Made by a program: the position numbers and the translations under genes
Notes under the pieces: generated by a model
What the model saw: only the letters and a program-made list of their open reading frames with translations
Told to the model about the DNA's origin: nothing
Database searches by the model: none
Shown: in pieces, positions 32,526 through 41,202 of the stretch
How the letters are laid out: every line of letters starts with the position of its first letter
How positions within the stretch are numbered: the first letter of the stretch is position 1
From: DATBLQ01 sp036555325
GTDB lineage: Bacteria > Pseudomonadota > Alphaproteobacteria > Rhizobiales > Aestuariivirgaceae
Direction: 5' to 3'
Length of the DNA: 64,000 nucleotides
NCBI GenBank assembly: GCA_036555325.1
Contig: DATBLQ010000028.1
Location: 1-64,000 of the forward strand

Positions 32526-33435
32526 CCATTTGTTCGGCCGAGTCGCCCTCATTGGCGTCGGGCTCATCGGGTCATCGCTGGCGCATGCCATGCGACGCGG
32601 GAAGCTTGCAAACCATATCGCGGCGCATGCGAAAACGCGTGCCAGCCGCGAGACGATCAAACGTCTTGGCCTGACGGACAGCGTTCACGAGACCGCAGCG
32701 GCGGCGGTTGAGGATGCCGATCTGGCGATTCTATGCATTCCTGTCGGCGAATGCGGAAAGGTGGCCAAGGAAATCGGCGGGCACCTCAAATCAGGCGCGA
32801 TCCTGACCGATGTCGGTTCAGTCAAAGGGGCGGTGCTGCGAGACGTTGCTCCACATGTTCCAGCAGGCGTGCACTTCATTCCCGGCCATCCGATCGCCGG
32901 GACGGAACAGTCGGGTCCCCTTGCGGGCTTCGCCGAATTGTTCGACAGCCGCTGGTGCATCCTGACACCGCCGAAGGGCACAGACAAAAAATCGGTTGCA
33001 CTGCTAGAGAGTTTCTGGCGGGCCTGCGGGTCGAACGTCGAGATCATGGATGTCGACCATCATGATCTGGTGCTAGCGGTGACCAGCCATCTGCCGCACC
33101 TCATCGCCTACAACATCGTCGGAACAGCCGCGGACCTGGAGCAAGTGACGAAATCGGAAGTTATCAAATATTCCGCCGGCGGGTTTCGTGACTTCACGCG
33201 CATCGCTGCGTCCGATCCCATCATGTGGCGGGATGTGTTCCTCAACAACAGAGACGCGGTTTTGGAAATGCTTGGACGCTTCTCGGAAGATCTTTCGGCG
33301 CTCCAGCGCGCAATCAGGTGGGGGGATGGGGAAACCCTTGTTTCGCTTTTCACGCGGGCGAGAGAAATACGCCGGGGCATCATTGCCGCCGGACAAGATA
33401 CGGCCGCACCAGATTTCGGGCGTCAAAAGACGTGA
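32518..33435 (+). CDS. tyrA: Prephenate/arogenate dehydrogenase
   Basis: A 305-residue NAD(P)-dependent enzyme that converts prephenate or arogenate towards tyrosine. The Rossmann motif VALIGVGLIGSSLAHAM starts at about residue 9, followed by DVGSVKG, HFIPGHPIAGTEQSG and the helical C-terminal domain (VTSHLPHLIAYNIV, GGFRDFTRIAASDPIMWRDVF). The ATG at 32518 overlaps hisC by 8 bases. Cofactor and substrate preference cannot be told. It is convergent with the DUF2125 gene, with 3 bp between stops. Confidence 0.94.
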   Translation: MADHLFGRVALIGVGLIGSSLAHAMRRGKLANHIAAHAKTRASRETIKRLGLTDSVHETAAAAVEDADLAILCIPVGECGKVAKEIGGHLKSGAILTDVGSVKGAVLRDVAPHVPAGVHFIPGHPIAGTEQSGPLAGFAELFDSRWCILTPPKGTDKKSVALLESFWRACGSNVEIMDVDHHDLVLAVTSHLPHLIAYNIVGTAADLEQVTKSEVIKYSAGGFRDFTRIAASDPIMWRDVFLNNRDAVLEMLGRFSEDLSALQRAIRWGDGETLVSLFTRAREIRRGIIAAGQDTAAPDFGRQKT

Positions 33436-33438
33436 TCC

Positions 33439-34431
33439 TCAGTTCAAGGGCGGTATGCGAGCAAGCTTGAACGGCCCAAGATAGACAACCCCGTGCTCGA
33501 TCTTGAGGTCGAGCTTCACTCTCCGGTTCTCGCCACCCAGGAAGGAGAGGAGCGAGGTTCCCGCCTCCGTCTCATCTTTCGACAACACGCCGGTGACCAT
33601 CAGCTGTTCCAGCAGCAAGTCGAGATTTTCAATCATCAAGGCGAGCTTGCCTTGAAGCTGCCCGTCGCTATCGAGGGCAAGGCGCCCCTTACCCTCAAGG
33701 TAGATGTCCTGTGAGCGCGCTACGACGCGCTGCAGATCAAATGAAGATCCGGCGAGGTCTGACCAATCCCGCAAGCGCAACAGGGAGACCGTGTTGGGTC
33801 CGTCGTTCCAGCGAATAGTTCCCTCCAGAGCGACTGCGTCCAAGGTTTGCCGGCCGTGGTTTGGCAGCATGAAGGTAACGGCGTCCGAGGCAAGAGCAAC
33901 TTGGGTCAGTGGGGGAGACATCCGCTCAAGACGGAAATGACTGTTGAGTTTGCCAGCGGTAAAGTAAGTTCCGTCCGCCAAATCCTCCACATACAGAGAC
34001 AATTCGTCAGGTTCACCACGGGTATAGCCGGCAACGGCCTTGGTATAGGTGAAGCGCAGCAGCTCATCGGATCGATCGCCCACCGCCAGCGCAGAATTCG
34101 CCAGGGCGATGACACGGCGAAGGTCGTAGGCTTGAGCAACAAATTGAACTGTGGGAACAGTGAGCTTGCTGCCGGCCGAAGGTCCCAGCCCTTCAATCGT
34201 CAGCGGGGAACAGGACAGGTGAATGCGGAACGGAAATCCTGTCCAGCGAGAGTTGGTGCAGTCAATTTTCAGCCCGTCCGAGCGGAGAGCTTCGATGCGC
34301 CGGGCGACTTCGTGCTTAGATTGCGACAGTGCAAGGAACCAGTAGACGCACCATACGATAATTAATACTGCCAGTGCCGAGCAGAGCAGCAGCAATGTAA
34401 GCGGCGCCGATTGTCGTCGTGGCTTGGACAT
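33439..34431 (-). CDS. DUF2125 domain protein, membrane-anchored periplasmic
   Basis: A 330-residue protein of the DUF2125 family, common in alphaproteobacteria. A single N-terminal membrane segment (about residues 12-33) follows a basic start, then a large periplasmic region typical of the family (SDGLKIDCTNSRWTGFPFRIHLSC and FVAQAYDLRRVIA). The repeated beta-strand pattern is reminiscent of AsmA-like lipid-transport proteins, which is only an impression. Function is unknown. It is divergent from the ChaC gene. Confidence 0.85.
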   Translation of the reverse strand: MSKPRRQSAPLTLLLLCSALAVLIIVWCVYWFLALSQSKHEVARRIEALRSDGLKIDCTNSRWTGFPFRIHLSCSPLTIEGLGPSAGSKLTVPTVQFVAQAYDLRRVIALANSALAVGDRSDELLRFTYTKAVAGYTRGEPDELSLYVEDLADGTYFTAGKLNSHFRLERMSPPLTQVALASDAVTFMLPNHGRQTLDAVALEGTIRWNDGPNTVSLLRLRDWSDLAGSSFDLQRVVARSQDIYLEGKGRLALDSDGQLQGKLALMIENLDLLLEQLMVTGVLSKDETEAGTSLLSFLGGENRRVKLDLKIEHGVVYLGPFKLARIPPLN

Positions 34432-34510
34432 GGGAAGGCGGTCGGCAGAGATACGGCCGCAAGCGGATCATGCTATAGGCCAAGAGTGGATCAAGCTGGC
34501 AATGGGTGTT

Positions 34511-35041
34511 ATGGACCGATTTTGGATCTTTGCCTATGGCTCGCTGATGTGGCGGCCGGGTTTCCACTACGAGGAACGGCGAGAAGCCGTACTGAGCGGG
34601 TTGCATCGCAGTCTATGCGTTTACTCGCATGTGCATCGGGGTACGCCAGAACGGCCGGGCCTGGTGATGGGGTTGGATCATGGTGGCGCGTGTCGCGGGG
34701 TGGCGTTTCGCATACTGGCGGAGAATTGGACCCAAACGATCAAATATCTTCGGGCACGAGAACAGGTGACGCATGTCTACAAGGAGGCGCGGCGCCGCAT
34801 TCGACTCGAAGGGGATGGCCGGAGCGTTTCGGCGGTGACGTTCGTGGTCGATCGCAGGCATCCCCAATACGCAGGCAAGCTATCACTTGAATCGCAACTT
34901 GCGCACGTGCTGCAGGGAGAGGGAAGATCGGGCAGAAATCCAGAGTATGTGCTCAATACCGCCGATCATCTGACCGAACTCGGCCTTCACGACCCAACGC
35001 TCCACTGGCTTGCCAACAAGATCAGGTCCGACAAAAGCTAA
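34511..35041 (+). CDS. chaC: Gamma-glutamylcyclotransferase, ChaC type
   Basis: A 176-residue enzyme that cleaves glutathione to 5-oxoproline and Cys-Gly. The family opening FWIFAYGSLMWRPGFHYEERR gives the YGSL substrate-binding loop, and GRSGRNPEYVLNTADHLTELGLHD is the usual C-terminal part. The start may be at 34502 or 34511; both ATGs are in frame and 3 codons apart, and further upstream the frame overlaps the divergent DUF2125 start. It converges with nrdJ. With gloB and the GGT-like gene it is one of three genes in the window touching gamma-glutamyl chemistry, though they are far apart. Confidence 0.9.
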   Translation: MDRFWIFAYGSLMWRPGFHYEERREAVLSGLHRSLCVYSHVHRGTPERPGLVMGLDHGGACRGVAFRILAENWTQTIKYLRAREQVTHVYKEARRRIRLEGDGRSVSAVTFVVDRRHPQYAGKLSLESQLAHVLQGEGRSGRNPEYVLNTADHLTELGLHDPTLHWLANKIRSDKS

Positions 35042-35065
35042 GGGCTGCTTGGCAACACTCAGCGC

Positions 35066-37402
35066 TCAACTGCATTTCGAGTAGCCGCAGCTCATGCAGG
35101 AGTCACAGCCCTCCTGAAAGACAAGAGTCATCTCGCCGCATTTGGGACAGGAGCGCCCCAGCCGTTCGCCAGAAGCGGCGATGACCGCCCGCCTGGCGAT
35201 GAGAGCCTGAGCGTCGGCGGGTTTGAGAAAGCCTGTGTCGATCATGTGCTTCTCGATAATGCCGCCAATCGCTGCGAGGAGGCTAGGGACGTAACGGCCG
35301 TTCATCCACTGCCCGCCGCGCGGATCGAACACCGCCTTCAGCTCCTCCACCACGAACGCCACATCCCCGCCGCGACGAAAGACAGCAGAAATCATGCGAG
35401 TCAAGGCCACGGTCCAGGCGAAATGCTCCATGTTCTTCGAGTTGATGAAAATCTCGAAGGGACGGCGCCGGCCGCCTGTCTCAAGGATGTCGTTGATGGT
35501 GATATAGATCGCGTGGTCCGACTCGGGCCACCGCAATTTATATGTGAAGCCCGGCAACACGGAATGGCGCTCAAGCGGCTTGCGCATGTAGACGACACCG
35601 GTGGCCGGTTCAGTTGAGCGAAGCAAGGGTGGCGGCTCGGGCGCTTCGAGCGGCAGGTGCGGCTCCTCAGCATCGCCGCGCTCGGCAGAAGGAACCGACA
35701 GCACGGCGCCGGTGATTTCGTTGGGGCGGAACGTGGTGCAGCCTTTCAGTCCGAGTTGATAGGCTTCGTCATAGACTGCCTTGAAGTCAGCAAAGCCCAT
35801 CGATGTCGGCACGTTCACGGTCTTGGAAATCGATGAGTCGACATGCGCCTGAATCGCCGCCTGCATGCGGAGGTGGTCTGAGGGCTTGAGATCCTCGGTG
35901 GTCACGAAGGTTGAGGGCAAAGGCGCATCCCTGCCGTGGAGGTCGTGGAACAATTTCACGGCATAATCCTCGACCGGCTCGTCACGATGGCCTCCATCGG
36001 GAAGCAGCACCTTGCGCACATAGGAAAGCGCAAATATCGGCTCAATGCCGCTCGAAACGTTGCCGGCAAAGAGCGATATGGTGCCGGTCGGAGCAATCGA
36101 AGTGAGAAGCGCGTTGCGGATGCCATGTTTGGCGATCTTGGCGCGCAAGGTTTCAGGAAGGTCGCGGACATGGCCGGAGGCCAAATAAGCATCGCGATCG
36201 AAAAGCGGGAATGAGCCTTTTTGCCTTGCCAGGTCGACGCTCGTTTCATAGGCGGCCCGCTCGATTGCAGCCATCCATCCAGCGGCGGTGGCTGCGGCTT
36301 CGGGAGTTCCGTATTTCAAACCCATCATGACAAGGGCATCGGCAAGCCCGGTCACGCCCAAACCAATGCGGCGCTTGGCGAGCGCCTCATACTTTTGGGC
36401 TTCGAGAGGGTAGCGGGATATTTCGATGGCATCGTCCATCATCCGGACCGCCGAAGCCACGACGGGGGCAAGGGCAGCGAAGTTGAATTTTGCATCGGGG
36501 CGAAAAGGATCGGCGATGAAACGGGTGAGATTGATCGAACCCAAGAGGCAGGCGCCGTAGGGCGGAAGAGGCTGCTCGCCGCAAGGATTGGTGGCCTCGA
36601 TCGTTTCGCAATAGGAGAGATTGTTCTTAGCATTGATGCGATCGATGAAAATCACTCCGGGTTCGGCGGCAACATAGGTGGAATGAAGAATCCTGTCCCA
36701 TAGTTCGCGAGCTTTGACGGTACGGTAAACCCGCCCGCCGAAGATGAGCGGCCAATCCGACGATGCGGCGACGGCCTGCATAAAGCTGTCGGTTACCAGC
36801 ACAGAAAGATTGAACATGCGAAGGCGAGCCGGATCGTGCTTGGCGGCGATGAAATCCTCGATGTCGGGATGATCGCACCGCATTGTCGCCATCATGGCGC
36901 CGCGACGAGAGCCCGCCGACATGATGGTCCGGCACATGGCATCCCAAACGTCCATGAAACTCAAAGGCCCCGACGCATCAGCGCCAACACCCAGCACGGG
37001 AGCGCCTTTCGGGCGCAGGGTCGAGAAATCATGGCCGATGCCTCCCCCCTGTTGCATCGTCAGGGCTGCTTCCCTCAAAGCATCGAAGATCCCGTTCATG
37101 GAGTCGTCGATCCTGCCCATGACGAAGCAGTTAAAGAGCGTCACGTTGCGGCCGGTGCCAGCGCCCGCGAGAATTCGGCCGGCGGGCAGAAATTTATGAC
37201 CGTCGAGTGCGTGGTAGAACTGAGCCGCCAGTTCCGCTCGATGCGATGAAGATTCCGGTGCTGCCGCGGCTTCAGCGACGCGTCTCCAGGTGTCTTCGAC
37301 AGTCTCGTCGACGGGCGAGCCGGCTGCGTCCTTCAAACGGTATTTCATCTCCCAGATGGATTGGGCTATGGGCTGCAGGGTCTCAAGGGCGGGCGATTTC
37401 AT
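35066..37402 (-). CDS. nrdJ: Adenosylcobalamin-dependent (class II) ribonucleotide reductase
   Basis: A 778-residue enzyme that reduces ribonucleotides to deoxyribonucleotides using a B12-derived radical, so it works with or without oxygen. The active-site loop NPCGEQPLPPYGACLLGSIN carries the thiyl-radical cysteine and glutamate, and NCFVMGRIDDSM is near the N-terminus. The C-terminus ends in a cysteine cluster (CPKCGEMTLVF, CDSCMSCGYSKC) for re-reduction or zinc binding. The start at 37402 is set by GAGGAGA directly upstream, and a good promoter lies just behind. No cobalamin riboswitch was seen. A PduO-type adenosyltransferase is encoded at 50848-51447. Confidence 0.96.
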   Translation of the reverse strand: MKSPALETLQPIAQSIWEMKYRLKDAAGSPVDETVEDTWRRVAEAAAAPESSSHRAELAAQFYHALDGHKFLPAGRILAGAGTGRNVTLFNCFVMGRIDDSMNGIFDALREAALTMQQGGGIGHDFSTLRPKGAPVLGVGADASGPLSFMDVWDAMCRTIMSAGSRRGAMMATMRCDHPDIEDFIAAKHDPARLRMFNLSVLVTDSFMQAVAASSDWPLIFGGRVYRTVKARELWDRILHSTYVAAEPGVIFIDRINAKNNLSYCETIEATNPCGEQPLPPYGACLLGSINLTRFIADPFRPDAKFNFAALAPVVASAVRMMDDAIEISRYPLEAQKYEALAKRRIGLGVTGLADALVMMGLKYGTPEAAATAAGWMAAIERAAYETSVDLARQKGSFPLFDRDAYLASGHVRDLPETLRAKIAKHGIRNALLTSIAPTGTISLFAGNVSSGIEPIFALSYVRKVLLPDGGHRDEPVEDYAVKLFHDLHGRDAPLPSTFVTTEDLKPSDHLRMQAAIQAHVDSSISKTVNVPTSMGFADFKAVYDEAYQLGLKGCTTFRPNEITGAVLSVPSAERGDAEEPHLPLEAPEPPPLLRSTEPATGVVYMRKPLERHSVLPGFTYKLRWPESDHAIYITINDILETGGRRRPFEIFINSKNMEHFAWTVALTRMISAVFRRGGDVAFVVEELKAVFDPRGGQWMNGRYVPSLLAAIGGIIEKHMIDTGFLKPADAQALIARRAVIAASGERLGRSCPKCGEMTLVFQEGCDSCMSCGYSKCS

Positions 37403-37444
37403 GTCTCCTCGACAGGCGCTGGGGGAGTGTTCCTGTTTTGTACT

Positions 37445-37473
37445 AATATACATTTAATGACCGACGGCCTCAA
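37445..37473 (-). promoter_or_regulatory. Sigma-70-type promoter of nrdJ
   Basis: On the minus strand TTGAGG (37473-37468), a 17-bp spacer and TATATT (37450-37445, with an upstream TG in TGTATATT) form a good promoter ending 43 bp before the nrdJ start. It overlaps the last codons of plsC. The -10 lies in the imperfect palindrome TGTACTAATATACA (37439-37452). Confidence 0.55.
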
Positions 37474-38189
37474 TGCCCAGGGGTCCTTAGGAGCTCGGCG
37501 GTCTTGGACTCCAGCGTTTTTTCGAGTCTTGCGGCGAATTCCGCCTTTGGCAGGCCGGGAGGAATGGGGGGTAAGAACTCGAAGACTATGGTACCCGGAT
37601 ACCGCATGAACCTACGGCGAGGCCAGAACCGGCCAGAATTAAGGGCCAAAGGCACACAAGGAACACCAAGTTTCAGATAGAGCGCGGTTGCGCCTGGCCG
37701 GTAGGCCGGAGGAGCGCCGGGGGACCTTCTCGTCCCTTCCGGAAAGATCAGCACCTGACGGCTGGCGCGTACCGCCTCTTCGGCGCGGACGAGCATCCGC
37801 CTCAGTGCGCCAGCTCCGGCCTGGCGATCGACGGGGATCATGCGGAACTTGCCGGCGAACCAACCGAACAGCGGAATAAGCATCAACTCACGCTTCAAGA
37901 CCATTGCCGGGTCGGGCAGATAGGGCAAGACCGCGAAGGTCTCAAACAGGGACTGGTGTTTCGCGGCAACGATGCCGGAGCCTTGAGGGATGTTCTTACC
38001 GCCGCGAATTTCGAGGCTGGTACCGACAATCTTTTTCAGGAGCCAGATCGAGGTCCGCGCCCAGAGTTTCAAAGCCCACATCGCATACCGGCGAGGGCCA
38101 AGGAGAAGCGGGGAGAAGACAAGCAGGAAAACGATCAACGTCACATAAAAGGCGATGTTGAAAACGCCCGAGCGTATCGCCTGCATCAA
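37470..38189 (-). CDS. plsC: 1-acyl-sn-glycerol-3-phosphate acyltransferase
   Basis: A 239-residue membrane acyltransferase that makes phosphatidic acid from lysophosphatidic acid. A hydrophobic N-terminal segment (about 11-31) anchors it. The catalytic block reads AAKHQSLFETF, an HX4E variant of the common HX4D motif, and LIFPEGTRRSPG is the phosphate-binding block. The glutamate in place of aspartate appears in alphaproteobacterial members, as far as I recall. It is 12 bp downstream of ftsX, so ftsE-ftsX-plsC form one operon. Confidence 0.92.
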   Translation of the reverse strand: MMQAIRSGVFNIAFYVTLIVFLLVFSPLLLGPRRYAMWALKLWARTSIWLLKKIVGTSLEIRGGKNIPQGSGIVAAKHQSLFETFAVLPYLPDPAMVLKRELMLIPLFGWFAGKFRMIPVDRQAGAGALRRMLVRAEEAVRASRQVLIFPEGTRRSPGAPPAYRPGATALYLKLGVPCVPLALNSGRFWPRRRFMRYPGTIVFEFLPPIPPGLPKAEFAARLEKTLESKTAELLRTPGH

Positions 38190-38201
38190 AACACCTTTGC
38201 T

Positions 38202-39098
38202 TCAAGTGCCGCGCAACTGTCGCATAATAGCAAGGTGGGCGGTGACGAGGCTCAAGAAAGTGGCGCAAACTGGAACGAGGAAGAATACTAGGTAGGTGGC
38301 GAGCGCCACCGTTGGCGGAGCAATCAGAAGATTGGTGCTGGCTTCGGCTAGTCTCGCATCGCCGACCGGTGCCCCGAAGGCTCCCATAAGGGCGAAGGTT
38401 AGGATGCCGCCCACGGTTCCAACTAGCCCGGCGAAGAATGCACTTTTCAAGAAACGGCCTTTGACGGCGCGAGCGATGAAACTGTCCTTGGCTCCGACCA
38501 GGTGAAGCACCTCGATGACATGACGATTGGCGTCGAGCACAGAGCGGGTGGCAAAAACCACAAGGCCCGTCGCGGATAGGGCGATCAAAGCGAGGATGGC
38601 AATGCTCAAGCGATGCAGTGTGGCAGCGGTCCGCACAAGCTGCGATTGCCAGCGCAAATGCGTATCGAGGCTTGCGCCTTCCACTTTTTCAGCCAGACGT
38701 TTTTGAAGGGCGGCCAAGTCGGGCGGCTCATGCTGGTCGACGGCAGCGGCAATGAGAACGGGCAGCGGCAACTCATCGAACATCCGAATTTCGCCGAGCC
38801 AAGGCTTAAGAAGTTCGCCGGCGGCGGTGGAATCGAGCTTGCGGACCGAAGACACGCCCTTGGTGGTGGAAAGTATCCGCAGCGCCTCGTTCACCTCGTG
38901 ATCGGTGTCGCGCGTCGACAACGGCCTTACCTGAACGGTGATCTCGGAAGCGATGCCGGAGGTCCACTGGGAGACCGCCGCCTCGACCAACATCAGTGCT
39001 CCAAGAGCCAGCGTGGCGAGATAGCACATCACCGCCATCGACAGTGTGAGTGTGCGCATGGGCTGCGCGTCGACCGGGATGATGGGGGCCGGGGTCAT
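38202..39098 (-). CDS. ftsX: Cell division ABC transporter permease FtsX
   Basis: A 298-residue protein with the FtsX layout: an N-terminal membrane helix (about 17-40), a periplasmic domain (about 45-165), and three further helices in the C-terminal half (about 170-195, 217-245 and 262-290). With FtsE it controls peptidoglycan hydrolases at the division septum. It starts 3 bp after ftsE ends and is followed by plsC. Sequence conservation in this family is low, but order and topology make the call secure. Confidence 0.9.
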   Translation of the reverse strand: MTPAPIIPVDAQPMRTLTLSMAVMCYLATLALGALMLVEAAVSQWTSGIASEITVQVRPLSTRDTDHEVNEALRILSTTKGVSSVRKLDSTAAGELLKPWLGEIRMFDELPLPVLIAAAVDQHEPPDLAALQKRLAEKVEGASLDTHLRWQSQLVRTAATLHRLSIAILALIALSATGLVVFATRSVLDANRHVIEVLHLVGAKDSFIARAVKGRFLKSAFFAGLVGTVGGILTFALMGAFGAPVGDARLAEASTNLLIAPPTVALATYLVFFLVPVCATFLSLVTAHLAIMRQLRGT

Positions 39099-39101
39099 CG
39101 T

Positions 39102-39752
39102 TTAATTCAGCCGCCCTTTCTCCAGCGCCAACACCGGAAACTTGGTCGTGGCGATAAGGTGCGGATCATGGGTGGCGATAAGCACGGTTGTGCCGAACCG
39201 ATTGAGCTCCTGAAAAAGGTGAAGGAGGCGTGTGGCCAGGGCAGGGTCGACATTGCCCGTCGGCTCATCGGCCAGGAGCAGCTCCGGCTTGGCGACAACG
39301 GCGCGCGCAATGGCGAGCCTTTGTTTTTCGCCCCCGGAGAGAACCGGCGGGAACATGTCCGCCTGCCCTTCAAGTCCCACCCACTCGAGAAGCTCGCGGA
39401 CATTGGAGCGATAGACGTCGGGCCTGAGGCCGGCAGCACGAAGCGGCAGGGCGACATTGTCATAGGCGGATAGATGATCGAGAAGCTTGAAGTCCTGGAA
39501 GACGACGCCGATTCGCCGCCGCAAGGCAGGCAAGTCGGCGTGGCGCAAGCAAGCAATGTCTCGATCGAACAGATGAATGAAACCTCGCGTGGGCTTGAGC
39601 TTCAAAAACAGCAGCCTGAGAAGCGACGATTTACCGGCCCCGGAAGGACCAGTGAGGAACCGGAAACTGCCGCGTTCCAGGCTGAACGTTATGTCACGAA
39701 GGATCTCCGGCCCATGTCCGTATCGTAAGCCCACGTTCTCGAATCGAACCAC
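39102..39752 (-). CDS. ftsE: Cell division ATP-binding protein FtsE
   Basis: A 216-residue ABC ATPase. Walker A GPSGAGKSS is near residues 36-44, the Q-loop is VFQDFKLL, the signature is LSGGEKQRLAIARA, Walker B is LLLADEPTGNVD, and the switch histidine is in IATHD. The start FENVGLRYGHGPEILRDI is typical of FtsE. It pairs with FtsX encoded immediately downstream. The divergent neighbour is the zinc-ribbon protein gene, a common alphaproteobacterial arrangement. Confidence 0.95.
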   Translation of the reverse strand: MVRFENVGLRYGHGPEILRDITFSLERGSFRFLTGPSGAGKSSLLRLLFLKLKPTRGFIHLFDRDIACLRHADLPALRRRIGVVFQDFKLLDHLSAYDNVALPLRAAGLRPDVYRSNVRELLEWVGLEGQADMFPPVLSGGEKQRLAIARAVVAKPELLLADEPTGNVDPALATRLLHLFQELNRFGTTVLIATHDPHLIATTKFPVLALEKGRLN

Positions 39753-39877
39753 GTCGTTCTCCTGGTCATTCGCCGGCTTAAGCCAGCGTTAACCATGTTG
39801 CCGCTTATATGCCTAGAGCCGACGCCTCAAACGGGTTCGGCCGAGGGAAACCGAATCAGAAAATCGTCGATTGCAGA

Positions 39878-40606
39878 ATGATAGTCGTCTGTCCCACCTG
39901 CGCAACTCATCATGACGTTCCACAGAGTCACCTCGGCGTGGACGGAGCAATGATCCGGTGTGCGGTGTGCGGGCACAGCTGGATCGAAAGTCGGGCAGTC
40001 AGCGTTGTCGATGTCCCGGTGCTGCACGAGGTGGTTCCGCTCCTACCGAAGCGAGAGGCGGGAAGAGATGTTCTCACCGACCGGGAGGTTTATCGGCTGG
40101 CTTCGGCGGCGAAAGCGGCGGAGGCAAAATTCGCCGCGGAACGACATCGCAGGCGCAAGGAATTGCGGGGCTGGTTTTTGCTCCTAGGGGCAATCGCCAT
40201 ACCGGCGCTGGTCGGGTTGATAATGCCGAACGAGATAGCAAGGGCAGTTCCGCCGGCCAGGATGATTTATTCGATTGCCGGGCTTGACGTAAACGTGTTG
40301 GGGCTTGAATTCCGCAATGTCGGGCAACAGCGCAGTGTCATCAACGGCGTTCAAGTGCTCGCAGTTCAAGGCGAGATCGTCAACACGGCAAGAGGCGAGC
40401 GCACGATACCGCGGTTGGCTTTCTATCTTAAGGATCGGGAGCAAAGAGCTGTCTATGATTGGCGACTGGACTCTGCGGCGAGGCCGATCAGGCCGGGAGA
40501 GACGTCGACATTTCTGACACGCGTCGCTTCCCCGCCGGAAGTGGCGAAGTATATCGAGATTCGCTTTGCACCCGACGGCGAAACGGGCTCAAATGCCACG
40601 CCATGA
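39878..40606 (+). CDS. MJ0042 zinc-ribbon, DUF3426-like membrane protein
   Basis: A 242-residue protein. The N-terminal MJ0042-type zinc ribbon has CPTC (residues 5-8) and CAVC (about 30-33). A membrane helix follows at about 113-131 (GWFLLLGAIAIPALVGLIM), and then a domain of DUF3426 type (VLAVQGEIVNTARGERTIPRLAFYLKD). An in-frame ATG at 39809 would add 23 residues before the ribbon and is unlikely. It overlaps hpt by four bases (ATGA). Function is unknown. Confidence 0.88.
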   Translation: MIVVCPTCATHHDVPQSHLGVDGAMIRCAVCGHSWIESRAVSVVDVPVLHEVVPLLPKREAGRDVLTDREVYRLASAAKAAEAKFAAERHRRRKELRGWFLLLGAIAIPALVGLIMPNEIARAVPPARMIYSIAGLDVNVLGLEFRNVGQQRSVINGVQVLAVQGEIVNTARGERTIPRLAFYLKDREQRAVYDWRLDSAARPIRPGETSTFLTRVASPPEVAKYIEIRFAPDGETGSNATP

Positions 40607-41151
40607 CAGAGGTCAAGATCGACGGACATTCGATCAGCGTACTTTTCTCCGAAAAGGAGATTGCGAAGGCGATCGATCGAATGGCGGTCGAGATCGCACG
40701 CTCGAAACCTGTTCGACTGCTGGTGGTACCCATACTCAAGGGCAGCTTCGTATTCGCTGCCGACCTGATGCGCGCCTGCCACCGGGTTGGGTTGTCACCC
40801 GAGGTCGACTTCATGATGCTTGCAAGCTATCGGGAAAGCACAGTCTCCTCCGGACGGGTTGATATTTTGCGAGACATTGCAACCGATGTGCGGGGCCGCG
40901 ATGTGTTGCTCGTCGACGACATCCTGGAATCAGGACGCACGCTTGCCTATGCCAAGGATCTGTTGATGGCGAGGGGAGCAAGCCGCGTCATGACATCGGT
41001 CCTATTGGATAAATCGGGGCACCGGGCAGCGGACATCGAGGCGGACTTCAAGGGATTCGATTGTCCGGACAAGTTCGTCGTCGGTTTCGGAATGGACATG
41101 GGGCATGCGTTCCGCGAACTGCCGTTCGTGGGCTACGTGGTCAGGGACTAG
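40603..41151 (+). CDS. hpt: Hypoxanthine phosphoribosyltransferase
   Basis: A 182-residue purine salvage enzyme that makes IMP or GMP from hypoxanthine or guanine and PRPP. The PRPP-binding motif VLLVDDILESGRTL is in the middle, VPILKGSFVFAADL is near the N-terminus, and the base-binding part FVVGFGMD with FRELPFVGYV closes the protein. The start at 40603 overlaps the zinc-ribbon gene by ATGA; upstream in-frame sequence lies inside that gene. It is convergent with the TIGR02302 gene. Confidence 0.95.
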   Translation: MTEVKIDGHSISVLFSEKEIAKAIDRMAVEIARSKPVRLLVVPILKGSFVFAADLMRACHRVGLSPEVDFMMLASYRESTVSSGRVDILRDIATDVRGRDVLLVDDILESGRTLAYAKDLLMARGASRVMTSVLLDKSGHRAADIEADFKGFDCPDKFVVGFGMDMGHAFRELPFVGYVVRD

Positions 41152-41202
41152 GGACAACTTGGCCGGATTATCGGCGGGCGCTCTGGGCCGCCCGAGCGAT
41201 GT

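Noticed and set aside
37403..37469. Cobalamin riboswitch or NrdR box before nrdJ
   Set aside because: The gap is only 67 bp and lacks the B12-box core; the palindrome there has TGT/ACA ends, the reverse of the NrdR consensus.
41175..41194. Hairpin CGGGCG/CGCCCG between hpt and the TIGR02302 gene as terminator
   Set aside because: The stem is only 6 bp with an 8-nt loop and there is no T-run on either strand.
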